The position numbers and the translations under genes were made by a program. 64,000 nucleotides of DNA, taken from contig JADJRJ010000028.1 of assembly GCA_016712265.1 (NCBI GenBank), positions 620,001 through 684,000 on the forward strand, written 5' to 3'. Source of the DNA: Gemmatimonadota bacterium (GTDB lineage Bacteria > Gemmatimonadota > Gemmatimonadetes > Gemmatimonadales > Gemmatimonadaceae). How positions within the stretch are numbered: the first letter of the stretch is position 1; each line of letters opens with the position of its first letter. The notes beneath the pieces are model-generated. The model was given only the letters and a program-made list of their open reading frames with translations. It was not told where the DNA came from and did no database searches. This document shows, piece after piece, positions 9,574-18,688 of this stretch.

Positions 9574-9601
9574 GTGCTTCGCCGTGGCAGTTCGATCGCC
9601 C

Positions 9602-10822
9602 TTACCGGAGTCCTTTCGTCACGTCGAGGAACTTCGTCACGTCGTCCGCGGTGTTGAACAGCGCCGTCGACACCCGCACCTGCTTGAGCGCGTCACGCAC
9701 CGTGACGTCGATCGTCGCGCGCTCGAACGCCTGCCGATGAGCCGCCGGCTCGCCGGTGACGTAGTACGTCACGATCGACGACGCATTGCCGGCCGGGGTG
9801 AACAGCCGATACCCCTGGCGCAGCAAGCCATCCTGCAGCTGCCGGGCGAGGGGCACGGTGTGTTGCTCGATGCGTGAGACGCCCACCCGCTCGATGTACG
9901 ACAGCCCGGCGCCCAACATGTAGACCTCGCAGAACGGCAGCGTAGAGTACTCGTACTGCTTGGCCGTCTTGTGCAGCTCAAAGCGAAAGTCGGGCAACTC
10001 GCGCGCCACCTGCATCCAACCGGCGCGGTCCGGCCGGATACGATCCAGCAACTCCCGTCGCACGTAGAGCGGGGCGGGACCAAACCCACCCAGCACCCAC
10101 TTGTAGCTCCCACAGCACAACAGATCCACACCAGACGCCTTCACGTCGACGGGGAACATCCCGACGGCCTGGATCGCATCTGTGTAGCACAGGGCGCCGT
10201 GCGCGTGCGCGAGGTCCGCGATGGGTCGCATGTCGTGGCGAAAGCCGTTCTGGTGCGACACCCAGGCGACACTCACCAACTTCGTGCGCCGATCCACATG
10301 CGGCTCGAGGTCACGCGCCGTTACCGCACCGTCCCGGTGCTTCACCACGCGCATGCTGATTCCCCGGCGCGCCTCGAGTGCCCGATACAGCACGAACTCC
10401 GACTCGTAGTGCAGCTCGTCGATGACCACGTTGTCGCCAGGCTGCAGGTCGAGCGCCTGCGCGACAAGGTTCTCGCCCTCGCTGGTCGAAAAGAGGAATC
10501 CGACTTCCTCCGGCGACGCACCAATGAGCCGCGCGAACTGGCCGCGCACCTCGTCGGTCTTGCGCATCATTTCGCCGACGAGGAGCGGATTCGTCGCCTT
10601 GCGCTCGATGAACACACGACCTGCCTCGGCCACCTGGCGCGGGAGGAGCGCCTGGTAGGCGGTGTTCAGGTAGGTGCGGGAGTTGGCGCCCGCGAAGTCG
10701 CCGCGCACGCCAAGGGGATCATCACCGGTGGGCATGGTGGTCACCTTGCTGGCGAGGTCGGCGAGCGGAAGTCCGGCGGCGGCCACGGAGGTGCCGAGAA
10801 AGGCGCGGCGAGAGTGGGTCAT
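9602..10822 (-). CDS. Tat-targeted class V aminotransferase (isopenicillin N epimerase-like)
   Basis: 406 residues. The first 25 carry a twin-arginine signal (SRRAFLG then an Ala/Leu stretch). The rest is a fold-type I PLP enzyme of the class V/NifS-like group: Asp215 in CYTDAIQ is the pyridine-nitrogen partner and Lys241 in GSYKWVLGG the Schiff-base lysine. TSEGENLVAQAL and SHQNGFRHDM are typical of cysteine desulfurase/epimerase relatives. Substrate is not predictable. It faces a second Tat-targeted class V aminotransferase across a 141-bp divergent gap; the two are similar in motifs but clearly divergent. Confidence 0.85.
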   Translation of the reverse strand: MTHSRRAFLGTSVAAAGLPLADLASKVTTMPTGDDPLGVRGDFAGANSRTYLNTAYQALLPRQVAEAGRVFIERKATNPLLVGEMMRKTDEVRGQFARLIGASPEEVGFLFSTSEGENLVAQALDLQPGDNVVIDELHYESEFVLYRALEARRGISMRVVKHRDGAVTARDLEPHVDRRTKLVSVAWVSHQNGFRHDMRPIADLAHAHGALCYTDAIQAVGMFPVDVKASGVDLLCCGSYKWVLGGFGPAPLYVRRELLDRIRPDRAGWMQVARELPDFRFELHKTAKQYEYSTLPFCEVYMLGAGLSYIERVGVSRIEQHTVPLARQLQDGLLRQGYRLFTPAGNASSIVTYYVTGEPAAHRQAFERATIDVTVRDALKQVRVSTALFNTADDVTKFLDVTKGLR

Positions 10823-10963
10823 GCGGGAAACTCGTCCCGGGGGCCGGCGACCTCAAGGAGCGACTTGCAAACGGGGGATACGGGTGTAGCTCTCGTCCAC
10901 AGGCGCGCGGGATGATCCTGGCGCCCGGTCTCGCCGGTTCGGGGCACCCCCATCTCATTTCGC

Positions 10964-12244
10964 ATGCACCGTCGCCACTTCGTCGCCAGCGCGGCCGCCG
11001 GGGTCGCCTCGTTCAGCCCGGGCGCGCTCCGGGTGGCCGAGCGCCTCGCCGCCTGGTCCCCATCGCGTCCGGCCGCCGAAATGGCCGACGACGAGGACTT
11101 CTGGTTCACGGTTCGGCAGGCCTTCACGGTCGACCGCAACAATATCAACCTGAACAACGGGTCGGTCGCCCCATCGCCACTCACGGTCCAGCGCGCCCAG
11201 CAGGACTACCTGGCGATGACGAACATGAGTCCCTCGTACTACGTCGACGAAACGCTCTACCCGGCGTTCGACGTGGTCCGTCGACGGCTCGCGACGCGAT
11301 TCGGCTGCGACGCGGAAGAGATCGCGATCACCCGCAACACCACCGAGGCGCTCGAGGCCGTCCAGCTCGGGATGTCCCTCCAGCGCGGCGACGAGATCCT
11401 TACGACCACGCAGGACTACCCCTCCATGATCACCACTTGGCGCCAGCGGGAGCGGCGCGATGGGGTCGTCCTGAAATTCATCTCGTTCCCGTCCCCGCCG
11501 CCGAGTGTGGACGACCTGGTGCAGCGCGTCGAGCGTGCGATCACACCGAAGACGAAAGTCATCCACATCTCGCACGTCTACTACACCACCGGCCAGGTCT
11601 TCCCCGTGCGACGCATCTGCCAGATGGCGCGCGCCCGCGGGATCGAAGTGGTGGTCGACGGCGGGCACAGCTACGCGCAGTTCCCGTTCACGCGCGACGA
11701 GCTCGACTGCGACTACTTTGGCACCTCGCTCCACAAGTGGCTGAGCGCGCCGGTGGGCACCGGGTTCCTCTACGTGCGCAAGGCGAAGATCCCGACGATC
11801 TGGTCCCTGTTCGCGTCGCCGGCGGAGATGCACGACAACATCCGCAAGTTCGAGGCGATCGGCACCTTTCCGGTGCATATCCGCAACCCGATCACCGAGG
11901 CGGTCGACTTCTGGGAGGCGATCGGCCCGGAGCGCAAGGCGGCACGGCTCCGCTTGCTGCGGCGGCGATGGGTGAACGCGGTGCGCGACCTCCCCAACGT
12001 GAAGATCCTGACCCCGGACGACGACGCCCAATCGTGCGCGTTAGGCGCCATGTCCCTGGACGGCGTGACCGGGCCACAACTCACCGACTGGCTCATGAAG
12101 CGGTATCGCGTCCATGTCCGGCCGCGCGAGGTACCTAACGAGTTCTCGTGCATCCGCGTGACCCCCAATGTCTACACGACGCTCGAGGAGGTCGACACCT
12201 TCGTGCGCGGCGTCCGCCAGGCTGCCACCCGGGGGCTGACATGA
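10964..12244 (+). CDS. Tat-targeted class V aminotransferase, first gene of an operon
   Basis: 426 residues with a Tat-like leader (MHRRHFVASAAAG). PLP-binding residues are clear: TRNTTEAL for phosphate contacts, Asp232 in VVDGGHS and Lys258 in GTSLHKWLSAPVGTG. It belongs to the isopenicillin-N-epimerase/cysteine-desulfurase-like class V group. Its TGA stop overlaps the ATG of the DUF885 gene, implying translational coupling, and the following genes are equally close. The octamer CGTTAGGC occurs within the coding region at 12039. Export of a PLP enzyme is unusual; the operon suggests metabolism of an amino compound outside the cytoplasm, which is inference. Confidence 0.85.
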   Translation: MHRRHFVASAAAGVASFSPGALRVAERLAAWSPSRPAAEMADDEDFWFTVRQAFTVDRNNINLNNGSVAPSPLTVQRAQQDYLAMTNMSPSYYVDETLYPAFDVVRRRLATRFGCDAEEIAITRNTTEALEAVQLGMSLQRGDEILTTTQDYPSMITTWRQRERRDGVVLKFISFPSPPPSVDDLVQRVERAITPKTKVIHISHVYYTTGQVFPVRRICQMARARGIEVVVDGGHSYAQFPFTRDELDCDYFGTSLHKWLSAPVGTGFLYVRKAKIPTIWSLFASPAEMHDNIRKFEAIGTFPVHIRNPITEAVDFWEAIGPERKAARLRLLRRRWVNAVRDLPNVKILTPDDDAQSCALGAMSLDGVTGPQLTDWLMKRYRVHVRPREVPNEFSCIRVTPNVYTTLEEVDTFVRGVRQAATRGLT

Positions 12245-14037
12245 TGCGACTCGGCCTCATCGCGCTGTTGCTGGGTGCCCTGGCCTTCTTTGCCTGGCGC
12301 ACCGAGCAGTCCGGCGCCGCCTCCGGAGGCGGCCGCCCCCGCGACACGTCCGGGTACGGGAGCGAGACCCCCGCTGCCCGCGCCTTCGCCAACCTCGTCG
12401 ACGAGTACCTCGACACCTGGGCCGGGCACCATCCGTCCATTGCGGCCGGCAACGGGATCCACGCGCACGATGGCGAGCTGGAGGACTACAGCGCGACAGC
12501 TGTTGCCGCCGAGGTGGCGTGGCTGCTGACGGTCAAGCAACGCTTGCGTGACCTGCCACGGGCCGAGTTGCCTGCGGACGAGCTCGTCGACCACCGCATC
12601 CTCGACGGGATCGTGGACGCGTGGCTGCTCGAACTGGACGGAATCAAGAACCACCAGCGCAATCCGATGCTCTATGCCTCGGCCATTGCCGATGGCGTGC
12701 ACAACCTGATGACGATGGAAAGCGCCGATGCCGTCACCCGGATGCGGCGCATAACGACGAAGCTGCGCCAGGTGCCGCGCCTCCTCGATGCGGGCAAGGC
12801 GAACCTCACCAATCCGCCGAAGGTGCTCGTCGAGCGCGGGATCACCATGTTCGAGGGGGCCAGTGCGATGCTCGGCGCCGACCTCGAGCAGGCATTCCCG
12901 GCCCCCGATGGCGAGGCACGCAACGCGATGCTGGTCGAGGCGAAGGACGCGCGGGCGGCGATCGAAGAGTTCACGCGCTGGCTGCGCACAGACCTCCTGC
13001 CGCGCGCGACCGGCAAGAATGCATTAGGCGCGGAGTATGTGGAGGCGCGGTATCGTGCCGAGGAGTTGATCGATGCCAAGGTGCAGGAGTTGCTCGCGAT
13101 CGGTGTCCGCGAACTCTCCCGCGAGCAGGCGATGTTCGTGGCGAAAGCCAAGGACATCGACCCGACGACCGACTTCCTCACGGTGTGGCGACGCATCCGG
13201 ACCGATCACCCGGCGCCGGGTCGCTTGGTGGACGCCACGCGGAAGGCAGTGGACGACCTGCAGCAGTTCGTCGAGACCAAGGGGCTCGCGAGCATCCCGG
13301 CGGGCGAGCGCGTGATCGTCGAGGCCTCGCGCCCGTTCGATCTGGGGCTGGCGTCGATGCACGCGTCGCCACCGCTGGAGCCCGTGCCGGTGAAGTCGAT
13401 CTTCTACGTGACCGATGCGAACGCCACCTGGCCCCGCGAACGACAAGACGCCTGGCTTGAGCGCTTCAACACGGCATCGCTCGCGATCACCAGCGCCCAC
13501 GAGGCGATGCCCGGCCACTGGGTCCACTCGCTGTACATGCGCGATACCCCCGGGAAGATCCGGCGCATCTGGATTGGGTTGAACCCGTTTCCGCAGCCAT
13601 CATCCGGACAAGACGGGTGGGCGCACTACGCCGAGCACCTGGTCGTGGAGCAGGGGTACCATGCGGAAGATCCGCGGTACGCCATGGCCCAGCTCGCCGA
13701 GAGCATGACGCGGATCTGCCGCCTCATCGCCGGACTTTACACGCACATGGGGGTCTGGAGCGTGGATGACGCGGCGAAGTTCTTCGAGGATCAGGCCTTT
13801 GTCCCCGCCCAGGCCGCCCGTCAGGAGGCCGTACGGGTCGTTTATGACCCGACCAACGGCGGGTATTTCCTGGGGAAACACGCGATGTTCAAGCTGCGAG
13901 ACGACGTGCAGGTGAAGGAGGGCAGTGCCTTCGCGCTACGGACCTTCCACGAGCGGGTGATGCGCAATGGCATCGCCCCATGGTGGGCCCACCGGTTCCT
14001 CATCCTCGGCGACTCCACCGGCAAGGTCGTGCAGTAA
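12241..14037 (+). CDS. DUF885 family metallohydrolase
   Basis: 598 residues from the ATG overlapping the upstream stop by four bases. An N-terminal membrane segment (LGLIALLLGALAFFAW) implies anchoring or secretion. The DUF885 hallmark is HEAMPGH (His420, Glu421, His426), an HExxxxH variant of a zinc motif, followed by QDGWAHYAEHLVVE, which carries further likely ligands. DUF885 proteins resemble M32/gluzincin-type peptidases but few are characterised. Length and motif spacing match the family. The next gene begins 17 bp later. Confidence 0.85.
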   Translation: MMRLGLIALLLGALAFFAWRTEQSGAASGGGRPRDTSGYGSETPAARAFANLVDEYLDTWAGHHPSIAAGNGIHAHDGELEDYSATAVAAEVAWLLTVKQRLRDLPRAELPADELVDHRILDGIVDAWLLELDGIKNHQRNPMLYASAIADGVHNLMTMESADAVTRMRRITTKLRQVPRLLDAGKANLTNPPKVLVERGITMFEGASAMLGADLEQAFPAPDGEARNAMLVEAKDARAAIEEFTRWLRTDLLPRATGKNALGAEYVEARYRAEELIDAKVQELLAIGVRELSREQAMFVAKAKDIDPTTDFLTVWRRIRTDHPAPGRLVDATRKAVDDLQQFVETKGLASIPAGERVIVEASRPFDLGLASMHASPPLEPVPVKSIFYVTDANATWPRERQDAWLERFNTASLAITSAHEAMPGHWVHSLYMRDTPGKIRRIWIGLNPFPQPSSGQDGWAHYAEHLVVEQGYHAEDPRYAMAQLAESMTRICRLIAGLYTHMGVWSVDDAAKFFEDQAFVPAQAARQEAVRVVYDPTNGGYFLGKHAMFKLRDDVQVKEGSAFALRTFHERVMRNGIAPWWAHRFLILGDSTGKVVQ

Positions 14038-14054
14038 CCTTCATCCTCCCAACC

Positions 14055-14879
14055 ATGAACCGACGAACCGCACTCAAGGCGATTGCCGCCAGCACCGCGA
14101 CGCTCGGCGCCCGGCCGGCGTCGTGCGCGATGGGTGCCGCACCGGTGCCTCTCGGCCTGCAGCTTTACACGGTGCGAGCCGACATGCAGCAGGATGTGGA
14201 GCGCACGCTCGCGCGTGTGGCGGAGATCGGGTACCGCGAGGTGGAGTTCGCCGGCTACTTCGGCCGGACGCCGACGCAGGTCGCCGCGGCGCTGAAGGCG
14301 ACCGGGCTGGCCGCCCCGGCGACGCACATCTCACTCGCGATGATGCGTGCGGAGTGGGACAAGGTGTTGGATGACAGTGCGGCCATCGGGCATCGCTGGG
14401 TGGTCGTCCCGTCGCTCGGTGCGGCGGAACGAGGGTCCGTCGATGCCTATATGCGTGTCGCTGGCGAGCTGAACGCGGCGGCCGCGAGGGCGAAAGCGCG
14501 AGGCCTATCGGTCGCGTATCACAACCATGACTACGAGTTTGCATCCCTTGGAAATACCGATGGTCACGCGATCCTGATGACGGAGTGCGATCCCGCCCTG
14601 GTGTCATTCGAGCTGGATCTGTACTGGATCTCGAGGGCGAGACGCAACGCGATCGAGTACGTCACGCGTCACGCCGGGCGCTTCCCGTTGGTGCACGTCA
14701 AGGACATGATGCCCGACGGCTCGATGGCCGAGGTTGGCGCCGGGACCCTCCCGTTCCAGCGTATCTTTGACGCAGCGAGGGGGCGCCTAACGCACTTCTT
14801 CGTCGAGCACGACAACCCCACCTCGCCGTTCGACTCGATCCGCGTGAGCGCGGCGGCCATGAAACGGTTCACCGCATGA
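14055..14879 (+). CDS. Sugar phosphate isomerase/epimerase family TIM barrel, Tat-like leader
   Basis: 274 residues. MNRRTALKAIAAS is a twin-arginine-like leader. The domain begins LGLQLYTVRADM and continues with GYREVEFAGYFGRT, YHNHDYEF, FELDLYWI and HVKDMMPDG, which are the beta-strand ends that carry the metal-binding Glu/Asp/His in AP-endonuclease-2/xylose-isomerase-like barrels. I chose the ATG at 14055 because the upstream extension lacks signal character. The stop overlaps the next ATG by four bases, and the next gene is a related barrel, so the pair may act in successive steps or as a complex. Confidence 0.8.
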   Translation: MNRRTALKAIAASTATLGARPASCAMGAAPVPLGLQLYTVRADMQQDVERTLARVAEIGYREVEFAGYFGRTPTQVAAALKATGLAAPATHISLAMMRAEWDKVLDDSAAIGHRWVVVPSLGAAERGSVDAYMRVAGELNAAAARAKARGLSVAYHNHDYEFASLGNTDGHAILMTECDPALVSFELDLYWISRARRNAIEYVTRHAGRFPLVHVKDMMPDGSMAEVGAGTLPFQRIFDAARGRLTHFFVEHDNPTSPFDSIRVSAAAMKRFTA

Positions 14880-15727
14880 AACGACGCGACGCCATCACCC
14901 GCCTCGGAGGAACCATGGCCCTCGCCGCCGCCGGCATCGACGTGGAGGCGATGCGCACCGCAATCCGAGGCGCCGGGCGCTTGCGACAAAGCGCTTGTCG
15001 CTGGTGCTACAGCCGCATCCCGCTCGAGGAGTTGTGCAAGGCGGCTAAGGAGATCGGCCTGCAGTCGATTGAGCTGCTGGACGAGAAGGAGTGGCATGTC
15101 CCGAAACAGTACGGGCTCACCTGCGCGGTCGCCAACGGTCCCTCGACGATTCCCGTGGGGTTCAACCGGCCGGACCAGCACGATCGCCTGGTCGCCGAAA
15201 GCGAACGACTCCTGCCGTTGGTCGCCGCGGCGGGGCTCCCCAACATGATTGTCTTCTCGGGAAACCGCGCCGGCATGGCAGACGCCGAGGGGCTCGAGAA
15301 CTGCGTGAAGGGGTTGCAGCGGATCACCCCCACGGCCGAGCGCCTCGGGGTCACGGTGATCATGGAACTGCTCAACTCCAAGATCGACCACAAGGACTAC
15401 ATGTGCGACCGCACCCCGTGGGGCGCCGAGTTGGTGCGTCGCGTGGGGAGTCCACGCTTTAAGCTGCTGTATGACATCTACCACATGCAGATCATGGAAG
15501 GTGATGTCATCCGGACGATTCGCGATAACTGGGACGCGATCGGGCACTTTCATACGGGCGGTGTGCCCGGGCGCAACGAGATCGACGAGACACAGGAGCT
15601 GGCGTACCCGACCATCATGCGCGCCATCGCGGACAAGGGGTACACCGGCTTCATTGGGCAGGAGTTTATTCCGAAGCGTGATCCGCTGACGAGTCTGGCC
15701 CAGGGCGTGAAGATTTGCGACATCTGA
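14876..15727 (+). CDS. Hydroxypyruvate isomerase-like TIM barrel
   Basis: 283 residues. Putative metal ligands are Glu164 (MELLNSKIDH), Asp200 (LYDIYHMQ), His226 (HFHTGG) and Glu263 (GQEFIP), exactly the pattern of hydroxypyruvate isomerase (Hyi)-type barrels. The N-terminus (KRRDAITRLGG) keeps an RR pair but is a weak Tat signal. It is translationally coupled to the preceding barrel by ATGA and overlapped by the next lipoprotein gene by 13 bases. The exact sugar acid or ketose substrate is unknown. Confidence 0.85.
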   Translation: MKRRDAITRLGGTMALAAAGIDVEAMRTAIRGAGRLRQSACRWCYSRIPLEELCKAAKEIGLQSIELLDEKEWHVPKQYGLTCAVANGPSTIPVGFNRPDQHDRLVAESERLLPLVAAAGLPNMIVFSGNRAGMADAEGLENCVKGLQRITPTAERLGVTVIMELLNSKIDHKDYMCDRTPWGAELVRRVGSPRFKLLYDIYHMQIMEGDVIRTIRDNWDAIGHFHTGGVPGRNEIDETQELAYPTIMRAIADKGYTGFIGQEFIPKRDPLTSLAQGVKICDI

Positions 15728-16344
15728 GGACGCTCGCGCACGCGGCGGTGCTTGCCGCGGTGGCGTGCGGTGCGCCGAGCGATGAAGAGCTGCTCCCGCC
15801 GGCCGCAGTCCAGTCGGGTCCCTCACCGGCATTCATGCCATCAGGCGCCCTGACCGGCGCCGATTCGCTGCGCGTGGCGTGGTTCGGGAATGCGCTGGCT
15901 GCGATGGGCGAGCCGCGCCTCCCCGATCACCAGGGCGAGGTGCTGCGCTTCCTGTGGATGCGGACCTTTCATCGCCCCATGGCTGTGCGGCTCGAGTGGC
16001 GGCGAGACGGGTGCCTCGTGGTGCTGAGCATGCTGGAGGGACGCGCCGGGGAGGCGTTAGGCGCCGTGCGCAAGCGGGATTCCACCGTGACGGCCGTGGA
16101 CCGCTGCGACGCGGTGCGGGCGTCCGTACATGCCGCCGGGTTCGCGCGGACGAGCCTCCCGCCGAACGTGCGCAAGCGCGACGGGTCTGAGTGGGTCTTC
16201 GAGCGTCAGGGGCGCGACGGATATCACGTCGTGGTGCGGTGGAGCCCGGAGCTGTCGGATGCGAGTCGTCCCTTTGCCGCGGCGGGGCGTGCCTTCCTGG
16301 ATCTGGCGGCCTGGGACCAGGCACCGGATGACCCGATCTATTGA
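15715..16344 (+). CDS. Small hypothetical lipoprotein inside the operon
   Basis: 209 residues from a TTG start that overlaps the preceding gene by 13 bases. A short signal ends at a lipobox-like Ala-Val-Ala-Cys (Cys18). The mature part has no recognised domain; it contains a conserved-looking RLEWRRDGCLVVLSMLEG and two further Cys. The overlap and the 7-bp gap to the next gene mark it as part of the operon. The start codon is uncertain because no ATG fits the signal peptide. Confidence 0.55.
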   Translation: MRHLRTLAHAAVLAAVACGAPSDEELLPPAAVQSGPSPAFMPSGALTGADSLRVAWFGNALAAMGEPRLPDHQGEVLRFLWMRTFHRPMAVRLEWRRDGCLVVLSMLEGRAGEALGAVRKRDSTVTAVDRCDAVRASVHAAGFARTSLPPNVRKRDGSEWVFERQGRDGYHVVVRWSPELSDASRPFAAAGRAFLDLAAWDQAPDDPIY

Positions 16345-16351
16345 TTCCCGC

Positions 16352-17575
16352 ATGGACCGACGTGAGTTTCTGGCCGTGACCACCGCATCCCTCGGCGCCA
16401 CCGCGCAGATGAACGCCCTCGATGACCCCGCACCGGGTGTGGCTGCCCACCAGGTGCAGCGGCCGTCTGTGGTGGTGGTTGGCGCAGGCGCATTTGGCGT
16501 GTGGACGGCACTCTACCTGCGGGAACAGGGCCACGCCGTCACCCTGGTGGACGCCTACGGCCCCGGCAGTTCGCGGGCGACGTCTGGCGACGAGACACGC
16601 CAGCTGCGGGTGGGCTACGGCGATCGCGAGTTGTACGCGCGCATGGCCCAACGTGCACAGCTCGCCTGGAAGGAACGCGAAGCCGAGTTCGGGATCCCCC
16701 TCATTGTCGAGACGGGCCGATTGGAGTTGGCCGCCGACTGGACGCCGTCGATGCGGGCGACGCAGTCGATGCTCGCGCGGCTCGGCGTGAAGACCGAGTC
16801 GTTCACGCCAGACGAGCTGCGGCGGCGGTATCCCCAAATGTCGTTTGACGGCGTGGGCGTCGGCCTGCTGGAGCCGACGGCGGCCGTGGTTCGTGCAAAG
16901 CAGTCGATCATTGCGGCCGGCCAGGCGTTTGTTCGCAAGGGTGGCGCGCTCACGGTGCAACGGGCGAGGCCGGGGCGCGCGGAGGGAAGCCGCCTGGTGG
17001 ACGTTGAGTTGGATGCGGGCACGCGAGTGGCGGCTACGTACTTCGTCTTTGCCTGCGGTCCCTGGCTGCCGCGGCTCTTTCCCGAACTCCTCGGCGACCG
17101 CATCAAGGTGCCTGGGCGCGAGGTGTTCTACTTCGGGGTCCCGGCCGGTGATACGCGCTTCATGCCCCCGGCGATGCCCAACTACTCGGAGTCAGGCTAC
17201 TACGGCTTCCCGTCCATCGACGGGCGCGGGGTGAAGGTCTGCCCCACAACGGGGCCGGTCACCTTTGACCCCGATACCGACGAACGGGTCGTCACGGCGC
17301 ACGAAGTGCGGCGGGCACGCGCCTACCTGGCGCGGCGCTTTCCGGCGTTGGCCAACCAGCCGATCACCGAGACCCGGGTGTGCCAGCTGGAGAACACGGT
17401 GGACGAACACTTCATCGTCGACCGGCATCCCGCCTGGGACAATGTGCTGATTGCCGGCGGCGGGAGCGGGCACGCGTTCAAGCACGGTCCCGTCCTCGGC
17501 GAGTACGTCGGTCGCCGCGCCGTGGGCGAGGCAACCGACCCTGCGTTCGATGCGATGGTGCGCCTCACGCGTTAG
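16352..17575 (+). CDS. Tat-targeted FAD-dependent oxidoreductase (DAO/sarcosine oxidase-like)
   Basis: 407 residues. The leader MDRREFLAVTTASLGA is a Tat signal. The FAD-binding GAGAFG (44-49) sits in VVVVGAGAFGVWTALYLR, followed by GSSRATSGDETRQLRVGY, typical of the DAO/monomeric sarcosine oxidase group. ENTVDEHFIVDRHP and GGGSGHAFKHGPVLGEY close the flavin site as in sarcosine/N-methyl-amino-acid oxidases. As the last operon gene it could oxidise the amine product made or consumed by the aminotransferase; this is inference. The CGTTAGGC octamer covers its stop codon at 17570. The next gene is convergent, 11 bp away. Confidence 0.85.
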   Translation: MDRREFLAVTTASLGATAQMNALDDPAPGVAAHQVQRPSVVVVGAGAFGVWTALYLREQGHAVTLVDAYGPGSSRATSGDETRQLRVGYGDRELYARMAQRAQLAWKEREAEFGIPLIVETGRLELAADWTPSMRATQSMLARLGVKTESFTPDELRRRYPQMSFDGVGVGLLEPTAAVVRAKQSIIAAGQAFVRKGGALTVQRARPGRAEGSRLVDVELDAGTRVAATYFVFACGPWLPRLFPELLGDRIKVPGREVFYFGVPAGDTRFMPPAMPNYSESGYYGFPSIDGRGVKVCPTTGPVTFDPDTDERVVTAHEVRRARAYLARRFPALANQPITETRVCQLENTVDEHFIVDRHPAWDNVLIAGGGSGHAFKHGPVLGEYVGRRAVGEATDPAFDAMVRLTR

Positions 17576-17586
17576 GCACGAGCCCA

Positions 17587-18630
17587 TCAACGCCGCCAGC
17601 GCACCTCGGACACCGTCCGCCCGCTCCGCGCATCACGCAGGAACTGGAGCGCACCGGGCAGGAAGTCGATCCAGAAGTGCGCGGCAATCAACTCGCCCAG
17701 CTGGTACCCATTCCGGTGGAAGCGCGTCCCCAGGTAGGCCCCCGCGACCCCCGCGATCAAGGCACCACCCATCCCGCGATTGGGGATATGGAATGCGGCA
17801 AACGCGAGGGTACTTCCCGCAATGCCGAGGGTCGGGTTCCAGCGCTCCGTGAGTTCGGTCTGCACCAACCCGCGGAAGAAGAGCTCCTCACCCACGGCGG
17901 TGCTCAGGAGGTAGAGCGCGTCGTGCCCGAGCGCCGTGAGGGCACCGCCCGTCCGCGACATGCGCTGGCCGAGCACGGTCAACTCGTTCACGTCGCGAAG
18001 GGGACGTTCGCGCTGTTGCACGAGTTCGGAGACGCCGGCGAGCGCAATGGGAACGAGCACCCACCCGGACGCGAGGTCCTTCGGGTGCACCGGCGCGAGG
18101 GACAATCGAGCGAGTGAGCTGGAATCCAAGGGGAGGGTCGCAGTATGCGAATGGCGGTGTGCCGCACGGTACGCCAGCGAGACGTCCGCCATGCGTGCGT
18201 AGAAGCCGGTGTGATACGCGAATTCCCCGGCGCGAAACCAGGCCTCGCCGGCCGGCGATCGGCCGGTCGCTCGACGATACAGCGTGTCTCCATTGACGCC
18301 GGGAAAACGCCGCGGATCCGCGACGCCGGCCCGGCCGTTGGCCAAACCACGGGCGGCGATCAATGTCCCTTCGGTGAGGGCCCAGGCAGTACCTCGTCCG
18401 TAGGCACGCTGCGCGAAGTGGCCAGCGCCGAGGTAGGGAATCAGTGCGCCGCTCGTGATCGCGGCCGTTTCCACGGCTAATGATCCGAAGAGCAAGGGCA
18501 GCCGGAGTCGCGTCCGGTCGGGTTCATCGGGGTCTTGGGCGCTCGTCCGGGCGAATGGAGCCAACAGGACGGCGGCGAGGAGGACGCGAAGCAGGCTGAC
18601 GCCGGGATGCAGGGGCGGCGTGGTGTTCAT
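17587..18630 (-). CDS. CPBP-family intramembrane protease
   Basis: 347 residues from the ATG at 18630. A signal-like hydrophobic N-terminus is followed by several membrane segments. The CPBP (Abi, Rce1-like) signature is complete: EELFFRG near residue 247, FAAFHI, and HFWIDFLPG near the end, giving the two Glu, the Arg and the two His of the active site. The roughly 200-residue region before the core (GVNGDTLYRRATGRSPAGEAWF and neighbours) is longer than in many relatives. It lies downstream of the dehydrogenase gene with a 58-bp gap. The target of cleavage is unknown. Confidence 0.8.
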   Translation of the reverse strand: MNTTPPLHPGVSLLRVLLAAVLLAPFARTSAQDPDEPDRTRLRLPLLFGSLAVETAAITSGALIPYLGAGHFAQRAYGRGTAWALTEGTLIAARGLANGRAGVADPRRFPGVNGDTLYRRATGRSPAGEAWFRAGEFAYHTGFYARMADVSLAYRAAHRHSHTATLPLDSSSLARLSLAPVHPKDLASGWVLVPIALAGVSELVQQRERPLRDVNELTVLGQRMSRTGGALTALGHDALYLLSTAVGEELFFRGLVQTELTERWNPTLGIAGSTLAFAAFHIPNRGMGGALIAGVAGAYLGTRFHRNGYQLGELIAAHFWIDFLPGALQFLRDARSGRTVSEVRWRR

Positions 18631-18688
18631 TCGAATGGCGTTCAGTCGGGGAATGGGCCGCGCGGACCAACCGGGCTCCGTACCCACA

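Noticed and set aside
9602..12244. Recent duplication of the two aminotransferases
   Set aside because: Motif spacing and leader sequences differ throughout; they are members of the same family but not close copies.
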